Source: Isoperla grammatica (lineage: Eukaryota; Arthropoda; Insecta; Plecoptera; Perlodidae). From it: 64,000 nucleotides of DNA. Shown one piece after another: positions 36,327-47,590 of this stretch. The translations under genes were made by a program, and so were the position numbers. How positions within the stretch are numbered: position 1 is the stretch's first letter; each line of letters opens with the position of its first letter. Below the pieces are notes generated by a model. The model did no database searches, was not told where the DNA came from, and saw only the letters and a program-made list of their open reading frames with translations. Location: assembly GCA_945910005.1 (NCBI GenBank), contig OX246741.1, positions 47,517,739 to 47,581,738 of the forward strand, written 5' to 3'.

Positions 36327-36909
36327 ACGAACGACCGGCAGCCACTTTTTCCCACGACTTGTACGGCCCAGCCAACAATCGCCGCGACTATGGAGTGAAG
36401 AGAAGCCATCTGCGCCAAAAACACTGCAGACGCCTAAAAATGTCACGCTGGCTAGGTTTCAAGTATGAGCCCTTCTTTCACTTGCAACTGTTGTTATCGT
36501 GCGCGATGCAATTCAAGTTTTATTCGGACAGACGGAGCGTAAAAAGTAGCCTAGCGCTCGTCTGCCTCCACGTTGGGTTATTTGATGAAGAAGCTGCTGC
36601 TTTAGGAAAGGAAAAAGAAGAACTATTGGTGTAAACGTGACATTTGAAAAGCGGAGCACTGGTTTGTTTTGTTGGTTCGATTGAATGGGAAATACGTCAT
36701 CCGAGCTATTGATTGACATTGGAGTTTAGCGTCCCGTAACGCAGTCTCGTCAATCGAGAATCGATAGTCGAAGAGCTTTCGATTTGTATAATCGATACCC
36801 GGTGATCAACCAGTAGTTTTTTATAATTATTAATTGATCGCCAATGGTGAGTTGTGCAACAAAACAAATCGAGACGACTAGTGGGTTATTTATAAAGAGA
36901 CGAAAAACC
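36327..36909. other. Unassigned DNA
   Basis: A 103-codon plus-strand frame (36323-36634) follows the RT fragment but shows no retroelement motif. Possible decayed LINE sequence; nothing firm. Confidence 0.3.
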
Positions 36910-36914
36910 GATCC

Positions 36915-37015
36915 AAGATTGCTTTCACCAGGACTCGAACCTGGAACCCAGTGATCGTATATATATAGACAAGTGTTTTTATCAACAGGTAGGTGTCTCT
37001 CCAAGCGAGACACTT
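36915..37015 (-). mobile_element. tRNA-derived SINE head
   Basis: On the minus strand there is a perfect B box, GGTTCGAGTCC (complement of 36931-36941), inside a perfectly paired T arm (CCAGG/CCTGG), followed by GAAAGCAATC. The 5' half is degenerate: the anticodon region is replaced by a TATATATA stretch and no clean A box remains. A 7-bp hairpin (GTGTCTC/GAGACAC) lies at 36993-37013. Confidence 0.6.
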
Positions 37016-40000
37016 TAACAAGAGTGGCCAATTGTTCGCAAAAGTTGACTAAGGTTACAGCTCTAAAGTGGCGGATATCACGCAAATTGCCAACAGCATC
37101 AACAACAAAAACATTTTGGTTGTTTAGCCTTTTGTTCCTTGGGGTATTGCTCTTTGGGAATTGTGAGTGTGTGTGCACTCTAACAATTTTAACTAAAAGA
37201 AATGAAATTAGCCTAAGCGACGGTGAAAAACATGGATTTGAGGAGTCTTACAGGAAGCTATTAAATCTTATCCCGTCGAGTTTCGAATATCAAACGTTTA
37301 GCTAGAGTGAGGACGTAAAGCGGTTCTGATATACTGGGACTGGGTTCTCATTGTAGGCCAACGAGCAATCTATAATAAGAAGCCGCGATCAACAATATGC
37401 GCCATCCACACCGTAAACCGCTTCTAAACCACGTATCAACCGGTGCATTCAGAACCAAAGGTGAAAATGACTATGGAGAAACGAACGGGAACCAGCTATA
37501 ATTAACGTGTTCTTCAAGTAATTGGAATATAGAGAAGGGGGCCATACTAACTAAAAAAAACAATTATCTCTCCCATTGTAATGAGATAAAGCGTATGACC
37601 CCCCGCACTTGAATCACTGATTAAACTTCAAATTACCTTACGAAACCAGTTTGGGAAACACTGCAACGTGCATGGGGTGGTGGTTGTTATGTTGGCAATT
37701 ACTCGTCACAATTACCGGAAGAGACAAACGCGTACAGACAGACGGGTCTAAGCTTGCATACATGCAGTGTTTTAGCTCTATAATCTCTCTTGAGAGATGG
37801 GAACAGGTTTGAGTTGCCTGCTCGTGTGAGCCGACCATTATACGTATAATTAAATTCTAGTGGGAGTTGAAACTGTTGAGGTTCTACATAGTATTTCATA
37901 TATATAAGTATTGCTATATGAGGCACACGATTTGCCGGCGCACTTGCGTAGACGTATCCTTGGTTTAATTGGGCCTTTTCAATGGTGTTGGTAATTTTGC
38001 AACACGGAATAATGTGATTGGGAAATAAATAATAAATATTTAATATAACGATGGGGTTTCGTGTTCTGAATGAGCGTAAATACCGTTGGAAAATGATCGG
38101 CGTTATCCTTGACATTATCTGAAGATCCTGATGGCATAATTAAGAGAGAAGCGAACGATCGGGCACGAGTTGGGTATTTATTTATGTACGTGTATACGTA
38201 TTGTTGGAAATATGTTTATTATATCATAGTTGTAGAACAGGGCATTAATAAATAAGCCCCTATTAAGAAGCAACAAGTTATCTTGAGCCCCCGCCCCAAA
38301 CCCCTACCCTGTTAGAAAATAAATGCCTGGATGTTATTATTTTACAATATGGGCAGTTATAACAAAATCAACCAATTAAACAATTTAATGGTATACTATA
38401 TAGATATGGCTAATTAACAACATACCGTGTACAGGATATATAATAAAATTAAAATGTAATATTAAACTTGCCGAAAAAGATAGTCATAGACACAAATGTT
38501 CCATAAAATAACTCCTGTCTGGTCACTGTGAATTGGAATATTCTTTCCAGATTTATAATTCATTTTCGAACCCCTTACCCATTTACTTTTACCAAGATAT
38601 ACACGTCTAAAAGTCAAGCTGACGCTTACAAACAAGCATGTGCATCACAATGACATATAAACTTTGATAAAAAGAAGAAAAAAGCGTCGCTCGGTCTGGC
38701 ATGCACTGATTCAGAGTAATGCTTTGGGTGGTCTGCCAAGACATTTAGTCAGCGTGTGAGAGTTTCAGCCAGACATGGATGCCCCTCAATGAATTAAGAA
38801 ACTCAATTAAATATGCCAGAGAAGGTGGCGATCGGAATGTCCCCAGCAGGTGGTGCCAAGCAGGCCTGCTGGATTTAGTGTGAATGAATAGCCAATATGC
38901 GTCGACATAGGCAAGCGATATTGGCTAATTTACCAGTAACTACAGTCGTCATCTTCACTGATTTACATGTTTTAAAGATTATTAAGTAATTATTTTATTA
39001 ATTTATTCCCTGTACATCCATATGTAAGCCTATAAATGGTAATGATTGCCTGAAGTAAATTCTTTTGGGTCACAAGTGTATTACGTAAGGTGTCATACTA
39101 AAATATAGATGTAATCCTACAAATTGTTGCTCAGAAAAAATGTAAATATATTTACTTTTACATACGCACATTTTCAAAAACGCAAAACAAATGTAAAAAA
39201 AATACACGGCAGCAAACAAATACACAAGAATATTTCTAAAAAAAAATGATAAATCATGTACCATACACAACAATATTTACCAAATTGATAAAACATGTAC
39301 CAGTAATCACAATTTATACATTCATAAAGTATTTACAGTCTGTCACTGATCAATCAAGGTATGTTATGTTAGTATTTCAGAAATGTTTAAAAACGTAGAA
39401 GACCTATATCTATTGGATCAGCACATATCGAATTAAACATACCTTAATTTTTTTAATTCCTAATTGGTAAACCGACCAAACTAAACATAGTCTACTCTCG
39501 AGGGTAATTTGAATATGTATGAATTGTTAAACAGGACGCCGACGACTACATATTTGGGACCTTCTACCTTCACAAGAACGACTACAAAAAACATGTTAAT
39601 CGTCGTAAAAACTATTTCAAATTCGCTTCATATTATGTAATATGTAATTTAAAAGAAATACTTAAGTTACGTACTTAGTTACATATGTAGTCGATATGTA
39701 AGGAGCCCGTCTCCACTCTATGCACGTACATATCTCGTACTTGAATAGGAATATGTATAAAGTACAAGCGATAGTTTCAGCTAAGATAAAGTGCTAAGTA
39801 CGTTACTTAGTAGTGTAAGTAAGTGACTTAAGTACTTACTTGCAAGACGATTCTCCGCGTGGCGTTGACAAACACGCTCCACCGTTTTTACACGGGTTAG
39901 GCGAGCACGACACAAAAGCTGTGGAGCAAACAAAACACCAACATTAGAATAAATAATATCACAATAACGACAGGACTGACCAATTAAACGGCCATCATAC

Positions 40001-41109
40001 CAACGTAACGTACAAAATATACCAAATATGGACACTCGCCTGCGCTGCCGACCAAGCGTGCACTGTAATTATAACACACATTTACATGACTAAACTATAA
40101 ACACAATGTTACTCACGTCTCTCTTAGAACTGGAAGTAATTGCACCACACAGTCATCTTTCATCGTAGGGTCAAAATGAGACACTTTGCAGTTAAGTAAT
40201 TAAGGTCAAAAAGTCTAGCGTAGTCTGCCTTTCAACAATGTCACGCTGACATTATTTACGGTTACTTCGTGCATGCTACTGTGATGTGTTCAAAACGCAG
40301 CAGAATCTAACCACGTAGTTTCCCATTAGAAAGGTAGAGTTTAAGTGAGATGTCTATTATCAGTGACAAATTGTCGTGATTGATGTCCATCTACATTCAA
40401 AGAATTTCACCCATCATGCCCCCATGTTAATACAGACAAACGTGCGCATGTTTATGTCATAAAGAGAAACATAGCGAGCGATGCTCTTTATGTGCAGAGT
40501 ATGTACTTTACTACTGGAGTATGACTTTTACAACCAAACCAAACATCTTTGCTACAACACAAACCAATAAAAAAACGAGTTTTGTCTACGGATAATGCTA
40601 AACGGTTAATTTTCACCCACGACGTGTTCAAACGAGATTTAGCCTACTATCCAAATTAGCCATTGTTTGTTAGGATAGTAAATTAATATTATTTGATTCG
40701 TTTGTCCACGTGTTATGAATGTATACAAGCCCATTTTCACTTAGAAAATGCTGCCGCGAGAACAATTTGAGCCACTGGAGCTGCCCCCCTATACAAAAGA
40801 CATAACCTCCATTATGCAACGTGAGTGCGCAAAAATATAGATCCCATATCGATGTATACTAATCATTTGTTGGAATGGGCTATAATAGTTTTATGACAGT
40901 CATAGTTGAACAAGCTGTTGTCTTTGAAGTGTACGGTTGAACAAAGGTGATGAACCTTATTTTCTTGAAAGTCTTTCATTGGATTTGTATTGTTGTTTAG
41001 TTTCTTTTTCAGACATAGAAGCTCAGGGTACACCCGGTAAAGTGAGCACCTCTTGAAGTATATTATTGGGACGGAACGTTCGAGGACTATTCGCAGTCGA
41101 TACAAACTT
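37016..41109. other. Unassigned A+T-rich DNA
   Basis: No gene was recognised. Includes a perfect 10-bp hairpin, TAGCCAATAT/ATATTGGCTA (38889-38927). It also includes a stretch of imperfect TACGTACTTAGTTAC-like words at 39,660-39,850. Frames of up to 138 codons are unsupported. Confidence 0.4.
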
Positions 41110-41147
41110 CAGTCGAGATGACCGGTGGCTAGAATAGAACCCAACAC
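41110..41147 (-). mobile_element. Decayed SINE family-1 fragment
   Basis: CAGTCGAGATGACCGGTGGC.. aligns with CAGTCAGAACTGCCGGTGGC.. of the SINE at 6.87 kb. The B box has decayed to GGTTCTATTCT. It ends 18 bp before the next MITE. Confidence 0.5.
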
Positions 41148-41165
41148 TTCTAATATATCGACGAA

Positions 41166-41306
41166 GGCCCGGTTTTTCAATCGGTCACAATAACGGTACC
41201 GTTTTCTGACGGTCCGTTATCTGCATAGGGTTTGTTGGGTTACAGATTACGGACCGTCAGCTAACGGCCCCGTTAACGACCCGTTAACCGATTGAAAAAC
41301 CGGGCC
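41166..41306. mobile_element. Fully palindromic MITE, 141 bp
   Basis: The ends GGCCCGGTTTTTCAATCGGT and its exact reverse complement form a perfect 20-bp terminal repeat. The interior also folds (CTGACGGTCCGT.ATCTG with CAGAT.ACGGACCGTCAG). No target duplication can be read at the borders (GAA and TAT). The end GGCCCGGTTT resembles the ends of the TAA-flanked MITE at 45.6/51.7 kb, so a PIF/Harbinger-like origin is possible. Confidence 0.8.
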
Positions 41307-41456
41307 TATAAGCCACGATTGTTTTATTTCGTATACCTTATAGTTTAGTCAGCTGCCTAATAGTTGAGATAAATTATCGAATAGCGATTGGAGGGGTGGA
41401 GGGGTTATGATCTTACAGATGGATATAATGTGAAATGTCCAGAGATTAAATTGCCA

Positions 41457-41528
41457 GGCCCAGTGGTCTAGGGGTCAAGGCGTCCACCCGGCAAGTGAGA
41501 GACCTGGGTTCGATTCCCAGTCGGGTTT
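41457..41528 (+). tRNA. tRNA-like sequence (anticodon position GGC), probable pseudogene
   Basis: A-box TGGTCTAGGGG and B-box GGTTCGATTCC both match the Pol III consensus exactly. The D arm (GTC/GGC) and T arm (CTGGG-TTCGATT-CCCAG) pair. The anticodon loop is CCGGCAA, placing GGC at 34-36. Position 33 is C instead of the near-universal U, one anticodon-stem pair is broken, and the acceptor stem has a mismatch plus several wobbles. A T-rich stretch (ATTTTTTAA), a possible Pol III terminator, follows. It is probably a tRNA pseudogene or SINE head. Confidence 0.5.
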
Positions 41529-41688
41529 GATTTTTTAATTTCTAGATTTCATAACAAATCTTATTCTTAGAGATCGTTTTTGAGTTGGGGAAATACATCC
41601 AAAGTTATCAGTTCTAGTTAAACGTCTCGATAGCTCTCGCCGCCTCAAGACGGAAGAACACAAACGAACGGCGTACATAGGGATACAG

Positions 41689-41709
41689 ATAGATAGATAG
41701 ATATAGATA
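41689..41709. repeat. (GATA)n microsatellite
   Basis: AGATAGATAGATAGATA followed by TAGATATC. Confidence 0.85.
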
Positions 41710-41819
41710 TCAGCCGGACGGTCTTTCCTCTGATCCTCGGCCGACAGACCACAGCCGACCACTTGAGTTCCACACCCACGCACATCCCGTGTGGGAAGGC
41801 GGTGGGATCATATCGCTTC

Positions 41820-41860
41820 CCCCCCCCCCCCTCCCACTTCCCGTCCACCCCCCTCCCTTC
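41820..41860. repeat. C-rich low-complexity block
   Basis: CCCCCCCCCCCC-T-CCCAC followed by CACCCCCCTCCC; strongly pyrimidine-biased. Confidence 0.85.
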
Positions 41861-41915
41861 CCCTCGTTCACACGCACACTTGACGGCCACTCGACGCGAC
41901 AATTAGCACTACTTG

Positions 41916-42550
41916 CCTCGCAGCGATAGAGATTACACTGTTCATCACAATCACATTAACATTACATCGCAGCGATAGAGATTACACTGTTCATCACAAT
42001 CACATTAACATTACATCGCAGCGATAGAGATTACACTGTTCATACATCGTAGCGATAGAGATTACACTGTTCATCACAATCACATTAACATTACATCGTA
42101 GCGATAGAGATTACACTGTTCATACATCGTAGCGATAGAGATTACACTGTTCATCACAATCACATTAACATTACATCGTAGCGATAGCGATTACACTGTT
42201 CATCACAATCACATTAACATTACATCGTATCGATAGAGATTACACTGTTCATCACAATCACATTACATCGTAGCGATAGAGATTACACTGTTCATCACAA
42301 TCACATTAACATTACATCGTAGCGATAGAGATTACACTGTTCATCACAATCACATTACATCGTAGCGATAGAGATTACACTGTTCATCACAATCACATTA
42401 CATCGTAGCAATAGAGATTACACTGTTCATCACAATCACACAACCATTACATCGTAGCGATAGAGATTACACTGTTCATCACAATCACATTAACATTACA
42501 TCGTAGCGATAGAGATTACACTGTTCATCACCATCACATTAACATTACAT
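41916..42550. repeat. 49-bp satellite array, about 14 copies
   Basis: The unit contains TCG(C/T)AGCGATAGAGATTA, CACTGTTCATCACAATCACA and TTAACATTACA. Most units are 49 bp. Some lack the second TTAACA (about 43 bp), and two lack the whole CACAATCACATTAACATTA part (about 30 bp). The sequence of long and short units (49, 49, 30, 49, 30, 49, 49, 43, 49, 43, 43, 49, 49) hints at block duplication (the 49+30 pair occurs twice). The first units have TCGCAGCG and later ones TCGTAGCG, so the array is graded by position. Confidence 0.95.
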
Positions 42551-42867
42551 GTGTATGTTCATCTGATTGACTGTACTTGCCAGTCTCAACACTTTAGTAC
42601 CTAATGTTACATCGCACATTGCGGTATCTAGATCAAGTAGTACAAATTGAAATAAGAAACGAATATGTCATTCGGATAAGAAGTAATGTAACCACTAACT
42701 ACCAAACAAATGTAATTAATGTAGTTAAAACAAGCACGACATAAAATTCCTGAATCAAACTTCTTCAACGTGGTGATCCAATAGTATAAAAGTTAGGGCC
42801 GCTCTTACAATCTCCTAATAGAAAAGTTATTTGTAGCAAAGCTATTTGGAGGATTTCAAGAGTTTTC
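42551..42867. other. Unassigned DNA
   Basis: No gene, repeat or RNA was recognised between the satellite and the X-box region. Confidence 0.4.
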
Positions 42868-42888
42868 ATTGGTCGTTGCCATGGAGAC
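42868..42888 (+). promoter_or_regulatory. RFX X-box next to an inverted CCAAT box
   Basis: GTTGCCATGGAGAC (42875-42888) fits the 14-position X-box consensus RYYNYYWWRRNRAC at every base. ATTGG (an inverted CCAAT box) ends 2 bp upstream. X-boxes bind RFX factors and mark many ciliary gene promoters; an adjacent CCAAT box for NF-Y is a common partner. The match is direct; function is inferred. Confidence 0.5.
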
Positions 42889-43092
42889 AACAAGCTATTC
42901 GACGAATAAGTAGTTATTGAGACATTTGTGGGACTAGACCTTAGAACTTGTTAACCGAAAATTTTGACTACTTGCTTGTCATGAGGTATTTCAATTTCCC
43001 TTACAGTAAAAATATAGTTTATATTGTCCAGCGTGCATGAGAATACTTGCCAGTCCATGAGGCATGAACACACTGACAGACTTGGAAGTGTC

Positions 43093-43104
43093 AAGATATA
43101 TAAG
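43093..43104 (+). promoter_or_regulatory. Possible TATA box
   Basis: GATATATAAGT lies about 140 bp upstream of the ATG at 43235 and about 210 bp downstream of the X-box. A TATA-like word in A+T-rich DNA is weak evidence by itself. Confidence 0.3.
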
Positions 43105-43234
43105 TTGATGTGATCATCTAATTCTAACCACCTCTAAAGGCAAACACTCGACACGTTGTGGTTTCAACACAATCGATTGTGCACAGTTGCAACGTGAATG
43201 AGCCGTCGATAAACACAACATCGATTATCTAAAG

Positions 43235-43339
43235 ATGTTCGACTTCGATCTATTGTTGGTGTTCCATCACCCGCGCCGCTATAAGGACAACTCTATCGGG
43301 TTTCACACGAGTACGGTGACAAATGACTGCGACTATGGT
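43235..43339 (+). CDS. Candidate first coding exon, unknown protein
   Basis: ATG at 43235 has A at -3 (AAAGATGT). The frame reads MFDFDLLLVFHHPRRYKDNS.. and stays open until a stop about 190 bp on. A donor-like site (TATG|GTAGGA) follows the reading ...NDCDYG near 43338. Upstream lie a TATA-like word and an X-box/CCAAT pair; a four-codon upstream ORF starts at 43197. I recognise no domain in these roughly 35 residues. The frame may be a chance ORF. Its interest comes from the promoter-like context, which would fit a cilium-related gene if real. Confidence 0.2.
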
Positions 43340-43729
43340 AGGAAGCTTCAACAGCAGTTTGTGGTGAACGATGATGCCAGTTTTTTGGGTTTTGAATTGG
43401 TCAAAAGGGATGATTGGTGCTGAAAATTATAACAAATTTCGTTTGAATAGGTACTTTTTCCAACTTTGTTTTTTGCCAATTTCCGAGTTCAATTTACTCC
43501 TAAAGCATCTGGAAGCTTCTTCGGACAGACGTAAAACGCCGGTTACTTTGGATAGGAGTGCGCCACGTGCTGATTTTGGAAACAAACAATATTTGATCAT
43601 CCAACTAATGTTGTTTTACAGAATGGCGGAAGGTTCCACTTTGCAACAACCAAACACCAATTGTTTGGGTAAATCGATCAACATCAATATAGTAGGCCTG
43701 CGCACGTGCCCCGCAAATAAACCGTTATG

Positions 43730-43750
43730 CCCCCCCCCCCCCCCCCCCCC
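43730..43750. repeat. Poly-C tract, 21 bp
   Basis: Uninterrupted C run, followed shortly by a 12-bp A run. Confidence 0.9.
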
Positions 43751-45275
43751 TCCACCCAAAAAAAAAAAATCGTCGCATTTAACTTTACCCTTAACTCACA
43801 CTGAAGGATTTAAAGACATTACCCTAGATTAGTTACATTTCTAACTAGGTTAAACGTTTTATCAAAGAACGACAAATACTTTCAAAGATATGGGTGCTAA
43901 GCAGTGATAGGGGGTGAAGGTTTTTATTTTCAACAGTTGGTATCGCATTTCGGACCGAGATCAGAATTGTTCACGATAAGTAGTTGTCGGACGGGCCTAC
44001 GCCTTGCCCTACTTAGGAGTTTTTTTCACGTGTGAAAAGTAAGTGTGCGTTTGGTACACGTTGAATATCCCAGAGCAGCTTTTCGCTATTCTATTCTACC
44101 ATAATAATAATACTTACAATTATACGACCGAGTGTTACATTATATTAGGGGGTATCTGTTATTATTAATTATCATTATTATTATTATTTTATTAGTACAG
44201 TGTTAAAAAGATGTGGCCCAGAGGATGTTTTGAGATAATGATCAATGTAAATGCTAAGTCCAAAGTACACTCATCGCAAATTTTATATAATAAAAAAATT
44301 GCCAATAATATTAACATCAAGGTTTTAGCACGTTGCGAAGGCCTAAATACCGTATTTCAAAGGAATTTTTTAACTTCGTATCAAAATACATGTTCCAATT
44401 CTGTGATTTTAGATAACAATAGGAACTAAATCGCATTACAGGCTAGGTTTACAATTTGACAAAACTAGTTAGTCATATTTTTCTATCTATACAGAAACAG
44501 CTCGACTTTCTTGCCTGTGGTCGTCATATAATTTCTAAACAATATCTATGTACTACATCCTCTCGTGTTCTATTAAGTGCACGCTGCAGTAACTCTGCAC
44601 CAACCAACAAACAACTCAGCACACTGTGAGATCCAGTAGCAGGCTTATCACAGCAACAGGCTGACTAGGCACGCAAGGTAGTCTGCTCGTGACATATGGC
44701 CACTGTCCACCGCGCAACAAGCCGCGTCACGTGACCGTCATAAAACACGGCCCATTCCACGACACACGGGTCACACAATAGACTCGTGCGTCAAATCGAG
44801 GCTATTCCTTTGATTCGCATGAAAAAAATGCGGGAAATTTTTATTACGAGCCTAACATAACTCATAAAATGTGATGCGGCTGCATTCATATTGTTCTTTT
44901 TTTTAGTTTGCTATTTACCGGGGAAATAGATATCGTCACAGTCGATTGTATTGTATGTGAATGTATGAGCAAAGCAACGAGATATGGTTGCAATAACAGA
45001 TGCTTACAGCAGCATGTATCATTATAATGTCACCGCGAGCAAAAAGACACACCCACAGGAAAACAGTTAATATAAATGTGTTGATAGTAAAAAATATAGA
45101 CAGTAAATTTGTTTCAATTTTCTATTTTTTTTTTTTTAATGTATTTACTTGTTTACAAACTATGGGGTGATGTGGATATTTTTGCAGAGTAGTTAAAAAA
45201 TAACTTCATAAACGATACACAGATAATTTAAAAGATTATGTGCATGTAAATTAATCCGATCAACAGCCCCCTACT

Positions 45276-45290
45276 CCCCCCCCCCCCCCC
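45276..45290. repeat. Poly-C tract, 15 bp
   Basis: Uninterrupted C run, 135 bp before a 22-bp G run. Confidence 0.9.
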
Positions 45291-45424
45291 TTACAACTGC
45301 TCATCAATGTGATGTGTTTATACCTTTGCAAGCCACACTGCAGCCATGTATCAATTATCAGTCTACGCTACATCCTTTCATCTAAAAGCCATTCATCGCT
45401 GAATGAGTGTGTAGTCTTTCTGAT

Positions 45425-45446
45425 GGGGGGGGGGGGGGGGGGGGGG
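45425..45446. repeat. Poly-G tract, 22 bp
   Basis: Uninterrupted G run. With the C run at 45276 it makes a potential 15-bp G:C inverted pairing across 134 bp. Confidence 0.9.
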
Positions 45447-45638
45447 CAGTCGTCCCAACGTAGCTAGTCAATTGAATGGGGACAAGACATGTTGTGTTTA
45501 TTTATACAATTCGTGAAACTCACTTCAAAGTATAGACAATATGCTAAAAATCTCATATGAAATTGAAACACAAAATTCGACTTCTTTGCACGGTGAAAAA
45601 TAGAAAATAGACCGAGTGTAACCGATATAACTGAGTAA

Positions 45639-45811
45639 GGGCCAGTTTCACCAAACTTTAATGCGGCGATTTTCTTTAAATCGGAAATAAAAAATGCGAC
45701 CAGTAGAACCCATCATGCATTTTGAATGTAGGCCTAATGTTTGTTGAAACCATGGCATAACCAATCCGAAATTAGTAAATCGGCGATTAAAAAGTTTGGT
45801 GAATTCGGACC
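45639..45811 (+). mobile_element. PIF/Harbinger-like MITE, copy 1 (173 bp)
   Basis: The left end GGGCCAGTTTCACCAAACTT and right end (complement) GGTCCGAATTCACCAAACTT are imperfect terminal inverted repeats that continue into TTAATC.CGGCGATT on both sides. TAA flanks the element exactly (45636-45638 and 45812-45814), the 3-bp duplication typical of PIF/Harbinger. The interior carries AATGTTTGTTGAAACCATGG and AACCAATCCGA. No coding capacity. Copy 2 at 51.7 kb is inverted and 58 bp shorter. Confidence 0.88.
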
Positions 45812-45865
45812 TAAAGCGTACAACTGAATAGCAACTAAACCGTGACTGAACTGACTGAAAACCCC

Positions 45866-45920
45866 TACAACAGCCGCGGGAATCGAACCGGCGACCTCAC
45901 ACACACCGCCTATCGGCACA
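45866..45920 (-). mobile_element. SINE family-1 copy, internally deleted
   Basis: GAATCGAACCGGCGACCTC is shared exactly with the SINE at 6.89 kb. The complement gives a perfect B box, GGTTCGATTCC. The anticodon part is missing, and the copy rejoins at CCTATCGG. It starts 54 bp after the MITE. Confidence 0.6.
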
Positions 45921-46600
45921 AGGTGAAATGTCACAGGGCATTATAATCTCAACGCTGCTTCACTTTAAAACGGTGAGTACTACTAATCGACGTGGTATTT
46001 AAAACGCAATAAGTCAGATAAGAAAGCTGATCGTGACATTGGACAACACCGGCCGGTCAGCACAGTGGATGGATTAGATGCGCTAACATGAATCTCCACT
46101 CAGCTTCCATACAATACTCGCTTGGACATAAGATAGGGACAACTACCGTACGTACGTACACACCTTCGCACACAGGATCAATTATGCGCGACAACGAGGC
46201 GGCTACAGCGCAAACCTATCGGTTGGAAGACAAATAGATTGAAAGAATACAATACAACGAACACAACTAAAATTTCAAAATAAATAAAATAAATAAATTC
46301 ACATTTAAAGTCTACCCACTCAGTAACGAAACTGATTTTCAGTGGGGTACTTAAATTTAAAGCGACTAAACCAACCCTGTAGGCTCCGAACACCATCGAC
46401 GAGTGAGCGATAACCAATCAAAGATCGATATTTCAAATACGAAACATATGAATCAGTGATTGGACAGTGCGAACACCCGCGGACAAATGTCAGAATCAAC
46501 AAGGCCGATTCAGAACGAATTTATTGAGTGCTTCGTTGCTAGGACGGCTCCAAAGTCACCGTTTACTTAGTCCTAAGACAAGAAGTAATGGAAAACTTCT

Positions 46601-46672
46601 GCCTGAACCGGGATTTCAACCCGGGACCTTCTGCATTGGAAGCAGGGACGCAAACCACTGGATCAACGAGCC
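46601..46672 (-). mobile_element. tRNA(Trp)-like SINE head
   Basis: On the minus strand, 72 nt fold as a tRNA: A-box-like TGATCCAGTGG (one mismatch), anticodon arm CCTGC-TTCCAAT-GCAGA with anticodon CCA and U33 present, and a T arm CCGGG/CCCGG with B-box GGTTGAAATCC. The acceptor stem is partly unpaired, so a functional tRNA is unlikely. AGAAGGT after the anticodon arm resembles tRNA-Trp. It is probably a SINE head or tRNA pseudogene. Confidence 0.6.
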
Positions 46673-47450
46673 ACTTAATTCAAAATACCGCGCGCTTCGC
46701 GCGAGCCTAACCATATCACATCCGGACGGAAAGCTACGCTGTGATTGGTTAATGCGTGCAACGGAAGTAGTTTTGTTGTATTCTGAATTCCAAACGAATT
46801 TTCTTCCAACTGATGAACTCGTCTATGTGTGTCTACACTTGCAGACGTAAGTAAATCAAGCCTCGGACAGAACACGTCATTAATCTAAACTCTCTCCTGC
46901 GCTCGGCCTATTTTTTAAATTTTTTTATGTGAATCTAATTAACGAATCAATAGGCAACATACATTGATGAAAAAAAAACAATCTGTAACTATAGCGGATA
47001 AGAACTGAGTGCACAATTTTAACTGTCCTACCGAGGTTTTATCTCCTGGGCCTAGTAACAGTAATAACATTTGCTTTTAAACGGTTTTGCGAACTGGTCG
47101 GTTTAACAGCAAGACTCAATACTAAATCTCATCTAGAATGAATTCTCCCATGGAATTAACATATCCGTTGCCAATTAAAACGTGATCGTAAATTATTTTA
47201 GCCTACGCTTGCTAGAATTACACTACCTGTTTTTAATGACCGCAGCGCAATTTGTCATCCACCGAATATCGGCGGTACCAACAGCTGGTTTTAAAGAAAT
47301 GAAACTTCCCTAAAACATGTTCGGTCAGTTAGTGATTTAACCTTTTCGTGGTGACCGGTGCACGCATCGAATGAGATGCTACTACGCATACAGATACACG
47401 TGGGAGTATATAGACAATACATCATAAAAAAAGCGACAGTAAAATACATC
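46673..47450. other. Unassigned interval between SINE heads
   Basis: Begins with CGCGCGCTTCGCGCG, a small G+C-rich palindrome. It may include SINE bodies belonging to the flanking heads, but no boundaries can be set. A 127-codon plus frame (46467-46850) is antisense to the SINE and rejected as a gene. Confidence 0.35.
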
Positions 47451-47451
47451 C

Positions 47452-47520
47452 TTTCGAGGGGGATTCGAACCCACGCACGCCCTATACATGAAATCACGTC
47501 ATAATGATCTTGAATTGCTT
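47452..47520 (-). mobile_element. tRNA-derived SINE head
   Basis: The minus strand has a perfect B box, GGTTCGAATCC (complement of 47461-47471), preceded by GGGCGTGCGTG. The 5' half is degenerate. Its T-arm side (GCGTGGGTTCGAATCC) resembles that of the head at 47.6 kb, so the two may be one family. Confidence 0.5.
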
Positions 47521-47590
47521 CCCATATCTGTTACTCAGAGACAGTGAGGGCTGATAGATGAAGATAAAGGACATTAGAACAGTTACAACA

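Larger units (their letters stand above)
43340..45635. other. Unassigned DNA with homopolymers
   Basis: A 153-codon frame (43371-43832) ends in poly-Pro and poly-Lys from C and A runs and is judged artefactual. Contains an ATT-rich stretch near 44,100-44,200 and poly-G/C tracts annotated separately. No gene was recognised. Confidence 0.4.

Noticed and set aside
36750..37178. 142-codon minus-strand frame
   Set aside because: It runs through the tRNA-derived SINE head (the VPGSSPGESN-like stretch is translated B box), so it is a repeat artefact.
37699..38115. 138-codon minus-strand frame
   Set aside because: No domain, no splice evidence, and compositionally like the surrounding noncoding DNA.
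41916..42550. Possible CRISPR-like array
   Set aside because: No variable spacers between repeats; it is a satellite with unit-length variants.
43371..43832. 153-codon plus-strand frame
   Set aside because: Its C-terminal part is poly-Pro then poly-Lys from C and A homopolymers, and the rest has no recognisable domain.
46467..46850. 127-codon plus-strand frame
   Set aside because: Antisense to the tRNA-Trp-like SINE head; the PGFQPGTF-like stretch is the translated complement of the B box.
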